64,000 bases of DNA from a virus: positions 30,958 to 94,957 of the IMG/VR virus record IMGVR_UViG_3300031705_000002, one strand, 5' to 3'. This document shows, piece after piece, positions 10,252-17,726 of the stretch; the stretch's first letter is position 1; each line of letters begins with the position of its first letter. Below the pieces are notes generated by a model. The model had not been told where the DNA came from, did not search any database, and saw only the letters and a program-made list of their open reading frames with translations. The position numbers and the translations under genes were made by a program.

Positions 10252-13116
10252 TTATACTGCTGCTATTGTCATTATTCCTCCGTTAACTTGATCTCCAGAC
10301 GCTTGAGCTAATTCTATCAGTATATAGTTGGTGGCATCTGCAGTCACGTCCGTTATATTTATACTGGCCCCTACGTTACCTGTACCTTTACTTGTTACAG
10401 CTCTAGCATCTACGTTAGCCTCATATACGGTTATTGCTGGAGATCCAGTACCATATATGTGCACATCAGTTGCTTTAAACCCTGCGGGAATCTCTGCAGA
10501 AGCAAACATAGTATTAGCACCGTGACTTTCTACCCACCTATCACTAGTTGTATCATCTATTGCTAGAGGTCTACCTCCGTCATCCGCTATAAAGTCACTT
10601 GGTAGGATTTTTATATATAACTCTTGAGTTTTTATCCTAGCTCCTTCTATTGTAACCTTACCTGCTGCAGTTCTTGCTATAGTAGTGTCTGAAGCGTCAC
10701 CTAATTCTATTGCTCCTTCTACAGTTAAAGACTTGTCTTGCCCTACAGTAAGAGCAAGAGCAATAGCACTAGTAGTATTAGGTGTAACATAGAACTCAAT
10801 CTTACTTCCACCATTAGCATCATCTGCATGATTTTCAGTTGCTACACCTCTCATTTGCAAGGTTGTACTTGTATCATCGTCATTTTGCCAAGCTATTACA
10901 CCTATATTATCTCCGTCAGCAACTGTAGTACTAGAGTCTTTTAAAATAAGGCCAGGTGTTGTTCCTTCTATAAAACAAGCATCAGCTAAATATATATAAT
11001 CTAAATTTCTTTTTATATACAGTTGTTTTAGATACGAATTGTTTTGTATAGTACCTAAACTAAATGTGTCATCATCTTCATTGTAAGCTATTTTAGCTCC
11101 ATATTGAGGAGTATCTACATCATAACTTCCTGTTTCAAAAAATGATATACCACCACCTGTAGTATCACTACCATTTCGACAATCTATAGAAATCCAATTG
11201 TTACTAGTACTAGTGTCTCCACCAATTCGCATGTTAGCAGTGTAAGTCTTTAAAGAGGTTACAGTTTGTGCAACGTTTAAGTGCATTGTATCTGCATCTA
11301 AGTTTGCGTTTGGTAACACTCCTGTAACTTCTGCAGTCAAATCTACACCACCGTCTTTTATTGTTACAGCACCTGAAGAAACTGCAAAGTTGTCAGAACT
11401 AAAACTAGCTTTACCTTTTGCAGATGTAGAAGCGTCTGTAACTATAGCTGTAGCATTACCTGTGTCAAGAGTACCTACAGTAGTTATAGCAAGTCCGTGT
11501 ATATCAGCCTGTGTTTGGTCAGCAGTAGCTCCATCTTCTACATTAATAATTGTACGAAGATTAGTTGCAGATATTTCTTCTACTACTCCTGCACCTGCAG
11601 AGTCTCTACCTAATACTACGTTAGTAGCTGATACGTTTTGCATCTTAGCATATGTAACTGCGTCTGCAGCTATTGTTGTAGCCCTATTACTAGAGGTTAC
11701 ATCTCCTGTTAAATTACCTATAGAAGCTACACCTGCCGCTAATGTAGCAGCGTCTGCAGTAGATGCATTACCTGTTGTATCTTCATTCTGTAAAGCTAAT
11801 GTTCCTGTAGACGCAGGTAAAGTTACTGTTATATCAGAGCCTGGATTACCTCCCGACAATGTTGCTTCGTGTACATCATCTGAAGTACCTTCAAATATAA
11901 TATCATTACCAAATACAGTTGCATCTCCTGTAGTAAAAATAGTACCAAGTATATTTAAGTTTCCACTTATAGTAGTGTCTCCGTCTGCGTCTACTTTAAG
12001 TCTAGGTAAAACCCCAAACCCATTAAGACTACTTCCTGAAGTTCCGTCAGCGGCTGTCCAAAATTCTATATCTCCACCATCTCCAGTTCCTGTACCTTGA
12101 CCTCCGTAGAACTTTAAAGATCCTCCTTGCTGGTCTGTACCTGTTCCATTAGCCCCCTCTAACTTAAGAGTTCCTCCTACACCTGCACCGTCTTGCCGCT
12201 TTATGCCTATGACTGTTGTGTTTGTTGGTCCTATTGTCAGCCTGTTTGACGCAAAGGATAACTGTGTCTCCGCTTGAATAGCAGATGCCCCATTACCTGT
12301 AAGAAGAGAGTTGGAAGTTAAACTAGTTGCCCCAGTACCTCCTTTACTAACTGGAACCGTGTCTGATAAAGTTGACCCTGCAGCCGTAACAGTTATGTCT
12401 GCGCTACCATCAAAATCTTCCCCGTTAATCGCCCTAGCTGTAGTGAGTATTGTAGCTGATGCGGAAGTGGTGGCGGTTATTGAGGCACTCCCAAGAGCTG
12501 CTAAGTTATTAGAGCTTGATGTCCACTTAAGGGCACTAGAAGAAGTGTCCCCAAATATATACATATCACTACCATTTCCATTAATACCGAAACTTAACGT
12601 ATTTGAGGAATGGGAGAGTATTGCGTCTCCATCTCCCCAACCTATAGAAGCTCCAGTGGCTAGATATAAATTAGCCCAACTTTTTGTGGGTGACCCTAAA
12701 CCTATTCCATCATTACTCGTAGGGGAAAGGTAGTTGGCATTTAAGCTTATCTCAGTAACATTGTTTATTTTAAAATCAATCTCATCGGCAGTACCAAAAT
12801 CTATACAAGTCTCAGCATCCTCACCAATGATTAAGTCAGTGACTAATATAGACGATGGATTTAAGGGCATAGCGGCTATATCAGAAATAACTTCTGCACC
12901 TGTTCTGTATTTTACTACATTACTAGCATCGATTGTAAGGAATTTATCAGGGTCAGTGGTATCGTTTTGTAAACCCTCTATCTTAATAGGGTCTAATTTA
13001 TCCTTCACATGAAATTTATGTGTAGGAACTTTAACTCCGATACCCACTCTAAACAGAGTAAACATATCGGAGGACTTTTCCTTAACCTGTTTCCAAAAAG
13101 ATACTAATTTTTTCAT
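10252..13116 (-). CDS. Phage tail fibre
   Basis: 954 residues. Begins with a short N-terminal anchor-like part (MKKLVSFWKQVKEKSS) followed by IGVKVPTHKFHVKDKL, then long Ser/Thr/Gly/Ala/Asp-rich repetitive beta stretches. The segment PVSKGGTGATSLTSNSLL near residue 260 is a hallmark of phage fibre shafts. Distal parts have jelly-roll-like spacing. No C-terminal chaperone or peptidase motif is obvious. The gene separates the two copies of the duplicated four-gene block. It probably mediates host recognition and may have been part of the segment that moved or duplicated. Starts with a one-base overlap with the preceding gene. Confidence 0.85.
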   Translation of the reverse strand: MKKLVSFWKQVKEKSSDMFTLFRVGIGVKVPTHKFHVKDKLDPIKIEGLQNDTTDPDKFLTIDASNVVKYRTGAEVISDIAAMPLNPSSILVTDLIIGEDAETCIDFGTADEIDFKINNVTEISLNANYLSPTSNDGIGLGSPTKSWANLYLATGASIGWGDGDAILSHSSNTLSFGINGNGSDMYIFGDTSSSALKWTSSSNNLAALGSASITATTSASATILTTARAINGEDFDGSADITVTAAGSTLSDTVPVSKGGTGATSLTSNSLLTGNGASAIQAETQLSFASNRLTIGPTNTTVIGIKRQDGAGVGGTLKLEGANGTGTDQQGGSLKFYGGQGTGTGDGGDIEFWTAADGTSGSSLNGFGVLPRLKVDADGDTTISGNLNILGTIFTTGDATVFGNDIIFEGTSDDVHEATLSGGNPGSDITVTLPASTGTLALQNEDTTGNASTADAATLAAGVASIGNLTGDVTSSNRATTIAADAVTYAKMQNVSATNVVLGRDSAGAGVVEEISATNLRTIINVEDGATADQTQADIHGLAITTVGTLDTGNATAIVTDASTSAKGKASFSSDNFAVSSGAVTIKDGGVDLTAEVTGVLPNANLDADTMHLNVAQTVTSLKTYTANMRIGGDTSTSNNWISIDCRNGSDTTGGGISFFETGSYDVDTPQYGAKIAYNEDDDTFSLGTIQNNSYLKQLYIKRNLDYIYLADACFIEGTTPGLILKDSSTTVADGDNIGVIAWQNDDDTSTTLQMRGVATENHADDANGGSKIEFYVTPNTTSAIALALTVGQDKSLTVEGAIELGDASDTTIARTAAGKVTIEGARIKTQELYIKILPSDFIADDGGRPLAIDDTTSDRWVESHGANTMFASAEIPAGFKATDVHIYGTGSPAITVYEANVDARAVTSKGTGNVGASINITDVTADATNYILIELAQASGDQVNGGIMTIAAV

Positions 13117-13580
13117 TACATAAAATAATCTAGTTCTCTATCTTCATCTTTTAATATACCCGCCAACCTTCTAGCGTTAGTTCTGGTTGGTATGAAAGCG
13201 TATGCAGTTATATTCTTAACTGCCCCCTTCTTCCAATAGAACCTGTATTTATATCCTCCTGTATGAGCGTTCATATGATAGATACGCTTCTTCAGTTCTT
13301 TAGATTTTTGCCAATCTATCCTGAGGGTATTCTTGTCTGCAAAATTCATCTTAGTCTTTTTGACTCTCATGAACCCTAGCCTAACAAGAAGTTTAATCTC
13401 AGCACTGCCGTCTAACATCTTGTCTACCAGTGCTTTATTATATTCATCACAAACCTTTCTGAATACTTTGTACTCTGCTTGCAATTCTTTTATTGTATTC
13501 TTCTTGTAGAACTTGTAAATATCTCTACATCCATTATCTATTTTGTAAACTCCGTCTCCTCGTTTGCTGTTTTCGTACAC
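13116..13580 (-). CDS. Conserved small phage protein, copy B
   Basis: 154 residues. Paralogue of the gene at 6880-7353, with MLDGSAEIKL, RIDWQKSKELKKR and YRFYWKKG at matching places. Basic overall. It follows the ring-like copy B gene with a one-base overlap, the same order and spacing as in block A. No enzymatic signature is seen and the function is unknown. Confidence 0.6.
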   Translation of the reverse strand: MYENSKRGDGVYKIDNGCRDIYKFYKKNTIKELQAEYKVFRKVCDEYNKALVDKMLDGSAEIKLLVRLGFMRVKKTKMNFADKNTLRIDWQKSKELKKRIYHMNAHTGGYKYRFYWKKGAVKNITAYAFIPTRTNARRLAGILKDEDRELDYFM

Positions 13581-14275
13581 TATTTCTGAGCGTTAGGTTG
13601 TAGGTCTGAGTTAGCATTATTTGATCTATCTGTCTGCATCTGAATCATAGGCTGCATATTCTGAGCCATCATAGCTTGCTTAATTAGATCTAGCATTGAA
13701 GTAGATAAAGGGTATTCATCAGTTTCTACATCGTAGCAAAGGCTATCATCTGATTTTGTGTACTCTCCTATCCTAGTAGGATCCTGCCAAACACCCTCTA
13801 CTTTAATCTCTTCTAATAACTCTGCTTCTGGGCCTAAGATATATACGAATCCGTCTAGCAAGAATGCAAATGTCATCCTCTGAGTATATCTATTATTTCC
13901 TGCCCAGGGAGCTCTGTTGTAAGGGATCATGTGGAAGTTGGCTGAGAGAATTCCTGTAGGCCCAATAGCTGTTACCAAATTTTGGTGAGCAGTTTCTACT
14001 GAACTAGGTATCTTCTTCTTAGATCTAACGATCATAACTTCATCTGAAAGACCACAAGTAGTCCCACTTACAGGCTCTACCTCTAGACAGTATATTAATT
14101 GTTTAATATTATCAGATATACTCCTACGCTTATTAATATCCTGACGGATATACTGCGCTCTTAGGGTGTGTATCTGAAACTCGATCTGACGATCTGATAT
14201 AATATCATCATCAGATTGAACCCCACCACGAATGATGTTCTTAATGTCGTAAACAATTTCTTTTAATAGTGCCAT
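13580..14275 (-). CDS. Tail ring/collar-like structural protein, copy B
   Basis: 231 residues. It shares with the copy at 7353-8051 the opening (EIVYDIKNIIRGG), the ISDRQIEFQIHTLRAQYIRQD helix, a Cys pair, 'LVTAIGPTG', 'RYTQRMTFAFLLDGFVYI' and 'VEGVWQDPTRI', and ends in an Asn/Gln-rich tail. This version is closer to the family pattern I remember from crAss-like phages than copy A. The start codon at 14275 directly abuts the end of the phosphoesterase gene. Likely a virion ring protein; having two versions suggests a layered connector. Confidence 0.6.
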   Translation of the reverse strand: MALLKEIVYDIKNIIRGGVQSDDDIISDRQIEFQIHTLRAQYIRQDINKRRSISDNIKQLIYCLEVEPVSGTTCGLSDEVMIVRSKKKIPSSVETAHQNLVTAIGPTGILSANFHMIPYNRAPWAGNNRYTQRMTFAFLLDGFVYILGPEAELLEEIKVEGVWQDPTRIGEYTKSDDSLCYDVETDEYPLSTSMLDLIKQAMMAQNMQPMIQMQTDRSNNANSDLQPNAQK

Positions 14276-15454
14276 CTAGTCTAAATTTACTTGTAAGTGC
14301 CCTTCACACCCTTTACTTTTATTCCATATATACGCCTGAGCTTCTCTCATGGCCCCGTAACCCATCACCTTATGCCAAGTATCGTTAGGGCAAATACTAG
14401 GCAGGAACCTTACTTTAATCCCTCCTGTGTACGTGTTAACAATCTCTCTATGTTGATGTCCACAGTGTATCTCTCTATATTTACATTTAGCAAATTTTAC
14501 AGGTTGCTCTGTAGCCATTATTATAGGCATGACTGCAGGTTTTTCTTTGTCTCCGTGGGTAAACATTATAAGGTTTGTTCCGTACACATAGTACTTCCTA
14601 GACTCATAACTATTATCCACTTCTACTACTGTAGAATCTCTATACCAAGATTCAATAACTTCACCTATGTAGAACATACGTTCGAAGTCATGATTACCTT
14701 GTATTACTATAACGTCTACTGGTGCGAATGCTGCTAAATAATCTATAGCTAACACTAACAACTTCCAATATCCTCTAAAGGTCTCCTGCCATTCCTCAGA
14801 ATCATGCTGAGGAGTTCCCTTAGTTGTTGCTCGGCTGTACCCTTCAGAGTTTAAACCATCATTACCAATAGGAAGGATAAACCTTTCTATGTTAAGTCCA
14901 GTTGCTTTTCGATGTAACTCCTTAATAGTATTAAGGTATATTCGATTAGCTTTCTCTTGGGATACTCCCGTTATCTTACCATAATGAAAATCAGGTAAAG
15001 ATATTTCGTATGCTACTGGATCCCCTATCTTAAAATCATAGGCTGGATCTGGATGCTCGGGTACGTATTCCTGCATCTCTTTAAAGAACTCTTCTTTAAA
15101 CTCAATTAAGTTTGCTGCCTGCGGTTTAGTTACCACAGAGAACCTAGAGTCTCCCTTAACTGTTTGCCAGTGTTTAACCGACGTTACCTCTTTTTGATTT
15201 ATACCTTTTTCCTTCAGGTGTATATCTAGTTCGGGAAGGTACGCATTCTCAGCTGAACTGTAGTCTTTCGTGTCATTTTCATTAGAGTTTTTATCTGACT
15301 CCTGCCCTGACCACTTAAATCCTCCTGCGGAATTCCTAGCTCCTAATAATACTTTTCTTATACTACTGTCGTTTACTCCCGACTCTCGCATAGCTTCCAT
15401 GATTGTTGCGTACTCCCCTACAATATTGCCTTGGCTATCAATTTGTAAAATCAT
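14276..15454 (-). CDS. Metallophosphoesterase copy B with NUMOD1-like N-terminal domain
   Basis: 392 residues. The catalytic domain carries D155-x-H157, G197-N-D199, G253-N-H-D256, H300-G-D302 and G332-H-Q-H335, all ligands of the calcineurin-like fold. The N-terminal 48 residues (QIDSQGNIVGEYATI, then AMRESGVNDSSIRKVLLGAR and SAGGFKW) look like a NUMOD1 domain, the small DNA-binding helix-turn-helix usually attached to homing endonucleases. Copy A has a different N-terminus here, so the two paralogues share core and order but not the targeting domain. Starts with a four-base overlap (ATGA) with the holin gene. Nuclease or phosphatase activity on DNA is inferred. Confidence 0.85.
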   Translation of the reverse strand: MILQIDSQGNIVGEYATIMEAMRESGVNDSSIRKVLLGARNSAGGFKWSGQESDKNSNENDTKDYSSAENAYLPELDIHLKEKGINQKEVTSVKHWQTVKGDSRFSVVTKPQAANLIEFKEEFFKEMQEYVPEHPDPAYDFKIGDPVAYEISLPDFHYGKITGVSQEKANRIYLNTIKELHRKATGLNIERFILPIGNDGLNSEGYSRATTKGTPQHDSEEWQETFRGYWKLLVLAIDYLAAFAPVDVIVIQGNHDFERMFYIGEVIESWYRDSTVVEVDNSYESRKYYVYGTNLIMFTHGDKEKPAVMPIIMATEQPVKFAKCKYREIHCGHQHREIVNTYTGGIKVRFLPSICPNDTWHKVMGYGAMREAQAYIWNKSKGCEGHLQVNLD

Positions 15455-15837
15455 TTCTTTTTTATTTTTTCAATACTCCTCCCTGCAAAATAAGCTCCGT
15501 ACACGGTGATTAGTAAAGTTTGGTAGATTGGTTTATAAGCTGCGTCCATTACGAATCCTCCTAGATTACCATCTAAGAAAGACAGTACGACTAGGATTAA
15601 AGTTAAAAAAGCGAGAGCCAAAGGTCTTATGTTCTTGGATAACCAGTTGTCAGACTTCATGTCTGCCTCCCATCTCCTAGAAACTTGTTCCTGGGCATTC
15701 GCTTCAGCTTGCATTAGCACTTCCTCTATCTTTTGACGGGCAGCTAACTTCTCTTCTTTAGAGGTGGTTAGATTATCAAGTACATCTCCTACTTGCTTAA
15801 TCACTCCACCTCCTAATAGGTCTAGTAGTTTACTCAT
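15451..15837 (-). CDS. Holin-like membrane protein (3TM holin family), copy B
   Basis: 128 residues, very similar to the copy at 9206-9592 along its whole length (LLGGGVIKQVGDVLDNLTT, then RPLALAFLTLILVVLSFLD and YQTLLITVYGAYFAGRS). Hydrophobic segments lie at about residues 70-90 and 103-118. It lies directly downstream of the M15 endolysin gene with a four-base overlap, so this is the better candidate for the lysis holin that lets the endolysin reach the wall. Confidence 0.75.
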   Translation of the reverse strand: MSKLLDLLGGGVIKQVGDVLDNLTTSKEEKLAARQKIEEVLMQAEANAQEQVSRRWEADMKSDNWLSKNIRPLALAFLTLILVVLSFLDGNLGGFVMDAAYKPIYQTLLITVYGAYFAGRSIEKIKKK

Positions 15838-16292
15838 GATAAGTCTGCATATTTATATTTAGTGTCATTGTCTTCATCCTTGTAGGCTTCCAACACTTGC
15901 TTTCTATTACCTTCCTTAATCAACGATATGTGTATCCAAGCGAAGTCGAATTCGTTAATCATTTGGTCGAACTCAATACCACTTTCTAATACCCAGTCGT
16001 AGATTTCTTTGTTCGATATTTTACCATCGTTCCAAAATTGCAAATCCAAAGCCTCACCTTTACAATGCTGGCTTTTGTTACTTCCACCGATAGCCCTGTT
16101 GAGGGCTGGGTTGCGATAACCACTACTGATCCTGATAGGACCAAGAGCTTCTCGCATAGGTTGAACAAGGTTAGTAATAATCCTTTGAATACTTCGTAGG
16201 TGTTCTTTGTTGGGGCCATTATCTATCCCCAACCGTTTAGCTGCATTGCTTCGAGTAATCTCAGACAATACAAAATTATCGCTTAATCTCAT
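15834..16292 (-). CDS. Endolysin, peptidase M15 (D-Ala-D-Ala-type carboxypeptidase/endopeptidase)
   Basis: 152 residues, single catalytic domain, no signal peptide. The motif SSGYRNPALNRAIGG followed by SQH76-xxGxAxD83 and WIH121 gives the three zinc ligands of the M15_3 family, which cuts peptidoglycan peptide cross-links. The length is normal for phage M15 endolysins without a binding domain. It is followed by the holin-like gene (four-base overlap) and preceded by a secreted-protein gene whose end overlaps its start by 17 bases. Part of the lysis cassette. Confidence 0.9.
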   Translation of the reverse strand: MRLSDNFVLSEITRSNAAKRLGIDNGPNKEHLRSIQRIITNLVQPMREALGPIRISSGYRNPALNRAIGGSNKSQHCKGEALDLQFWNDGKISNKEIYDWVLESGIEFDQMINEFDFAWIHISLIKEGNRKQVLEAYKDEDNDTKYKYADLS

Positions 16293-16785
16293 CTATGTAC
16301 ACCTTTCTAGTTAATATTCCGTTACTTGCTATATAGAAACCTCTTACAGGTTTTACTTCTCTGCCTAAAATATCGTAATAGTGAGTTGGGATGAAGGGTG
16401 TATTATCAACCTCTTCTATTCCTATAGTCAAGCATCCTACATCTACTAGTTGCTCTTTGAATTCTTGCGGCCAAGTACCAAGCGAATCGATCCAATCTAC
16501 ATCAGATAAGAAGTCATACTCTGTTTGACCTACATATAAGTATGCACCATTCCATCCGTCTCCGTAAGAGTCCATCATGTTTATCTGGTAATACTCTGGT
16601 AATACAACTGCACCTAAATAAGGAGCTATACCTTCTAATAATATACCACCATTACAGGTTAGAATCTGCCAAGTTATCTCATCAGGGTATTCTCCTGTTG
16701 TACACTCTACAAATACTTGTTGCTGCTGTGCTGAAGATGTTAACGACATCAATGTCACGAACACTAAAAATAATAGTTTTTTCAT
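16276..16785 (-). CDS. Secreted protein with DSYGDGWNG motif and T9SS-like C-terminal sorting domain
   Basis: 169 residues. N-terminal signal peptide (MKKLLFLVFVTLMSLTSSAQ). The middle has MMDSYGDGWNGAYLYV, a motif frequent in marine Bacteroidetes secreted proteins. The last 35 residues (YYDILGREVKPVRGFYIASN, then GILTRKVYI) look like a type A T9SS C-terminal domain: Tyr-Asp-xx-Gly-Arg, Gly-xx-Tyr-Ile, and a Lys-Val-x-Ile end. This suggests export across the inner membrane by Sec and then surface display or release by the host type IX system. It sits in a cassette of envelope-directed proteins next to the endolysin. Possible roles are blocking receptors after infection or assisting lysis; both are inference. 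Confidence 0.75.
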   Translation of the reverse strand: MKKLLFLVFVTLMSLTSSAQQQQVFVECTTGEYPDEITWQILTCNGGILLEGIAPYLGAVVLPEYYQINMMDSYGDGWNGAYLYVGQTEYDFLSDVDWIDSLGTWPQEFKEQLVDVGCLTIGIEEVDNTPFIPTHYYDILGREVKPVRGFYIASNGILTRKVYIDEIKR

Positions 16786-17153
16786 TATTGGAATTTGTTA
16801 AATGTTATTTCGTCTATAACAGACTGTACTTCTTTTTTGGTAGCATTCAACTCCATCATAATGTTGGGGTTAAATCTGTTCTGCTCCACACCATTATCGA
16901 AGACAATAATGGTGGGAACTGAGGTTACTTTGTATTTACTCTGAAGGTCGGAGCTCTTGATAATACACACTCTATACGAGGAACAATCTTTTAGAGCCTC
17001 TAGGAATTCAACTTCGTTTCCTTGATTCCATTCTACCCAGAATTCTACGACTACTATACCTTTAGCTGTCTTGGGTCCAAATGAGCTAGAAGTGACAAAC
17101 TCTTGAGCTACAATATTTGTAGTAAGGAGTAGTAATAATAATAAGTATTTCAT
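16785..17153 (-). CDS. Exported thioredoxin-fold protein lacking the CxxC active site
   Basis: 122 residues. Signal peptide MKYLLLLLLLTTNIVAQ. The body follows a thioredoxin fold: VVVEFWVEW (strand before the active site), then QGN where WCxxC would be, and YKVTSVPTIIVFDNG with the conserved cis-proline region. Both active-site cysteines are absent (WNQGN), so it cannot do dithiol exchange in the usual way. It starts with a four-base overlap with the DUF2279-like gene and ends one base into the T9SS-cargo gene. It may be a binding or chaperone protein in the periplasm; function unknown. Confidence 0.7.
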   Translation of the reverse strand: MKYLLLLLLLTTNIVAQEFVTSSSFGPKTAKGIVVVEFWVEWNQGNEVEFLEALKDCSSYRVCIIKSSDLQSKYKVTSVPTIIVFDNGVEQNRFNPNIMMELNATKKEVQSVIDEITFNKFQ

Positions 17154-17452
17154 ATTGCTATTCGTATTGTAACAACTCCTAGCACCGATCCCACTGCGTC
17201 TGCAGCTAAATCACTCCACTCAGGTTGTCCGTGTTTAATGTCATAAATTTCTTTAATACTTCCAGCTAAGACGGCTGCGCATAATCCTATCAGTATCGCT
17301 TTCTTCTTGTCGTTGGTTTTATTGTAAACTACAGCACTAATAGTAGAACTAATTACATAACTCCCACCAAGATGTAGAAGCTTGTCCTGTGGTACTAGTT
17401 GTGCACACACATTACTTGTAATCAATAACGCTATCAAAAGTAGTTTACTCAT
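17150..17452 (-). CDS. Small periplasmic/membrane protein, DUF2279 (YfiM)-like
   Basis: 100 residues. Signal-like N-terminus (MSKLLLIALLITSNVCAQ), then DKLLHLGGSYVISST, a hydrophobic helix (KAILIGLCAAVLAGSIKEIYD) and HGQPEWSDLAADAVGSVLGV. The 'DKxxHxxxS...KExxD...SxxDxxxxxxG' layout matches YfiM/DUF2279 proteins. In Bacteroidetes phages such genes occur near lysis genes and might contribute to outer-membrane disruption. It overlaps neighbours on both sides by four and eight bases, so it is co-translated with the envelope cassette. Confidence 0.6.
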   Translation of the reverse strand: MSKLLLIALLITSNVCAQLVPQDKLLHLGGSYVISSTISAVVYNKTNDKKKAILIGLCAAVLAGSIKEIYDIKHGQPEWSDLAADAVGSVLGVVTIRIAI

Positions 17453-17723
17453 AAAGCTTTTGTTTAATAAGCTTCATGTCTTCTTTCATCTCAGAAACAT
17501 CTTCCTGAGTATTCATGATAGTCTGACGTATCAGCTTATCTTTCATATCGAACTCCATTCGAGTAATAACAGGGTCTATCGGTTCAGGTAACTCCCTAGC
17601 TTCTGCTATATCGTTCTGTAGTGTAAACCACATCCCCACCAATGTTGCTATTAAGAATGCTATACCTCCTAAAGTCTTGAGACTTATCTGTACTGCACTG
17701 TCTTCACTTAATTCTTTAGCCAT
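17445..17723 (-). CDS. Single-pass membrane protein with periplasmic or cytoplasmic coiled coil
   Basis: 92 residues. One transmembrane segment (GGIAFLIATLVGMWFTLQ, about residues 19-36), followed by a Pro-rich linker and a charged coiled coil (TQEDVSEMKEDMKLIKQKL) to the end. The topology resembles inner-membrane spanin or Rz-like subunits, and the position in the lysis/envelope cassette fits that, but no spanin signature can be proved. Overlaps the next gene by eight bases. Confidence 0.55.
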   Translation of the reverse strand: MAKELSEDSAVQISLKTLGGIAFLIATLVGMWFTLQNDIAEARELPEPIDPVITRMEFDMKDKLIRQTIMNTQEDVSEMKEDMKLIKQKLYE

Positions 17724-17726
17724 CTA

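Larger units (their letters stand above)
6880..15837 (-). repeat. Duplicated four-gene block (protein-level repeat)
   Basis: Copy A covers 6880-9592 and copy B 13116-15837. In transcription order each has holin-like, metallophosphoesterase, ring-like and small conserved protein, with the same four-base overlap between the first two. Between the copies lie a 122-residue protein, a 97-residue protein and the 954-residue fibre. Divergence at the protein level shows the duplication is old. Confidence 0.8.

Noticed and set aside
11390-12733. Long open frames on the plus strand (236 and 140 residues)
   Set aside because: They lie opposite the fibre gene, whose repetitive Thr/Ser/Ala codons leave the complementary frame open; composition (Val/Ser/Pro-rich) is not protein-like.
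15986-16219. 77-residue minus-strand frame
   Set aside because: Shifted frame within the endolysin, whose zinc ligands are intact in the chosen frame.
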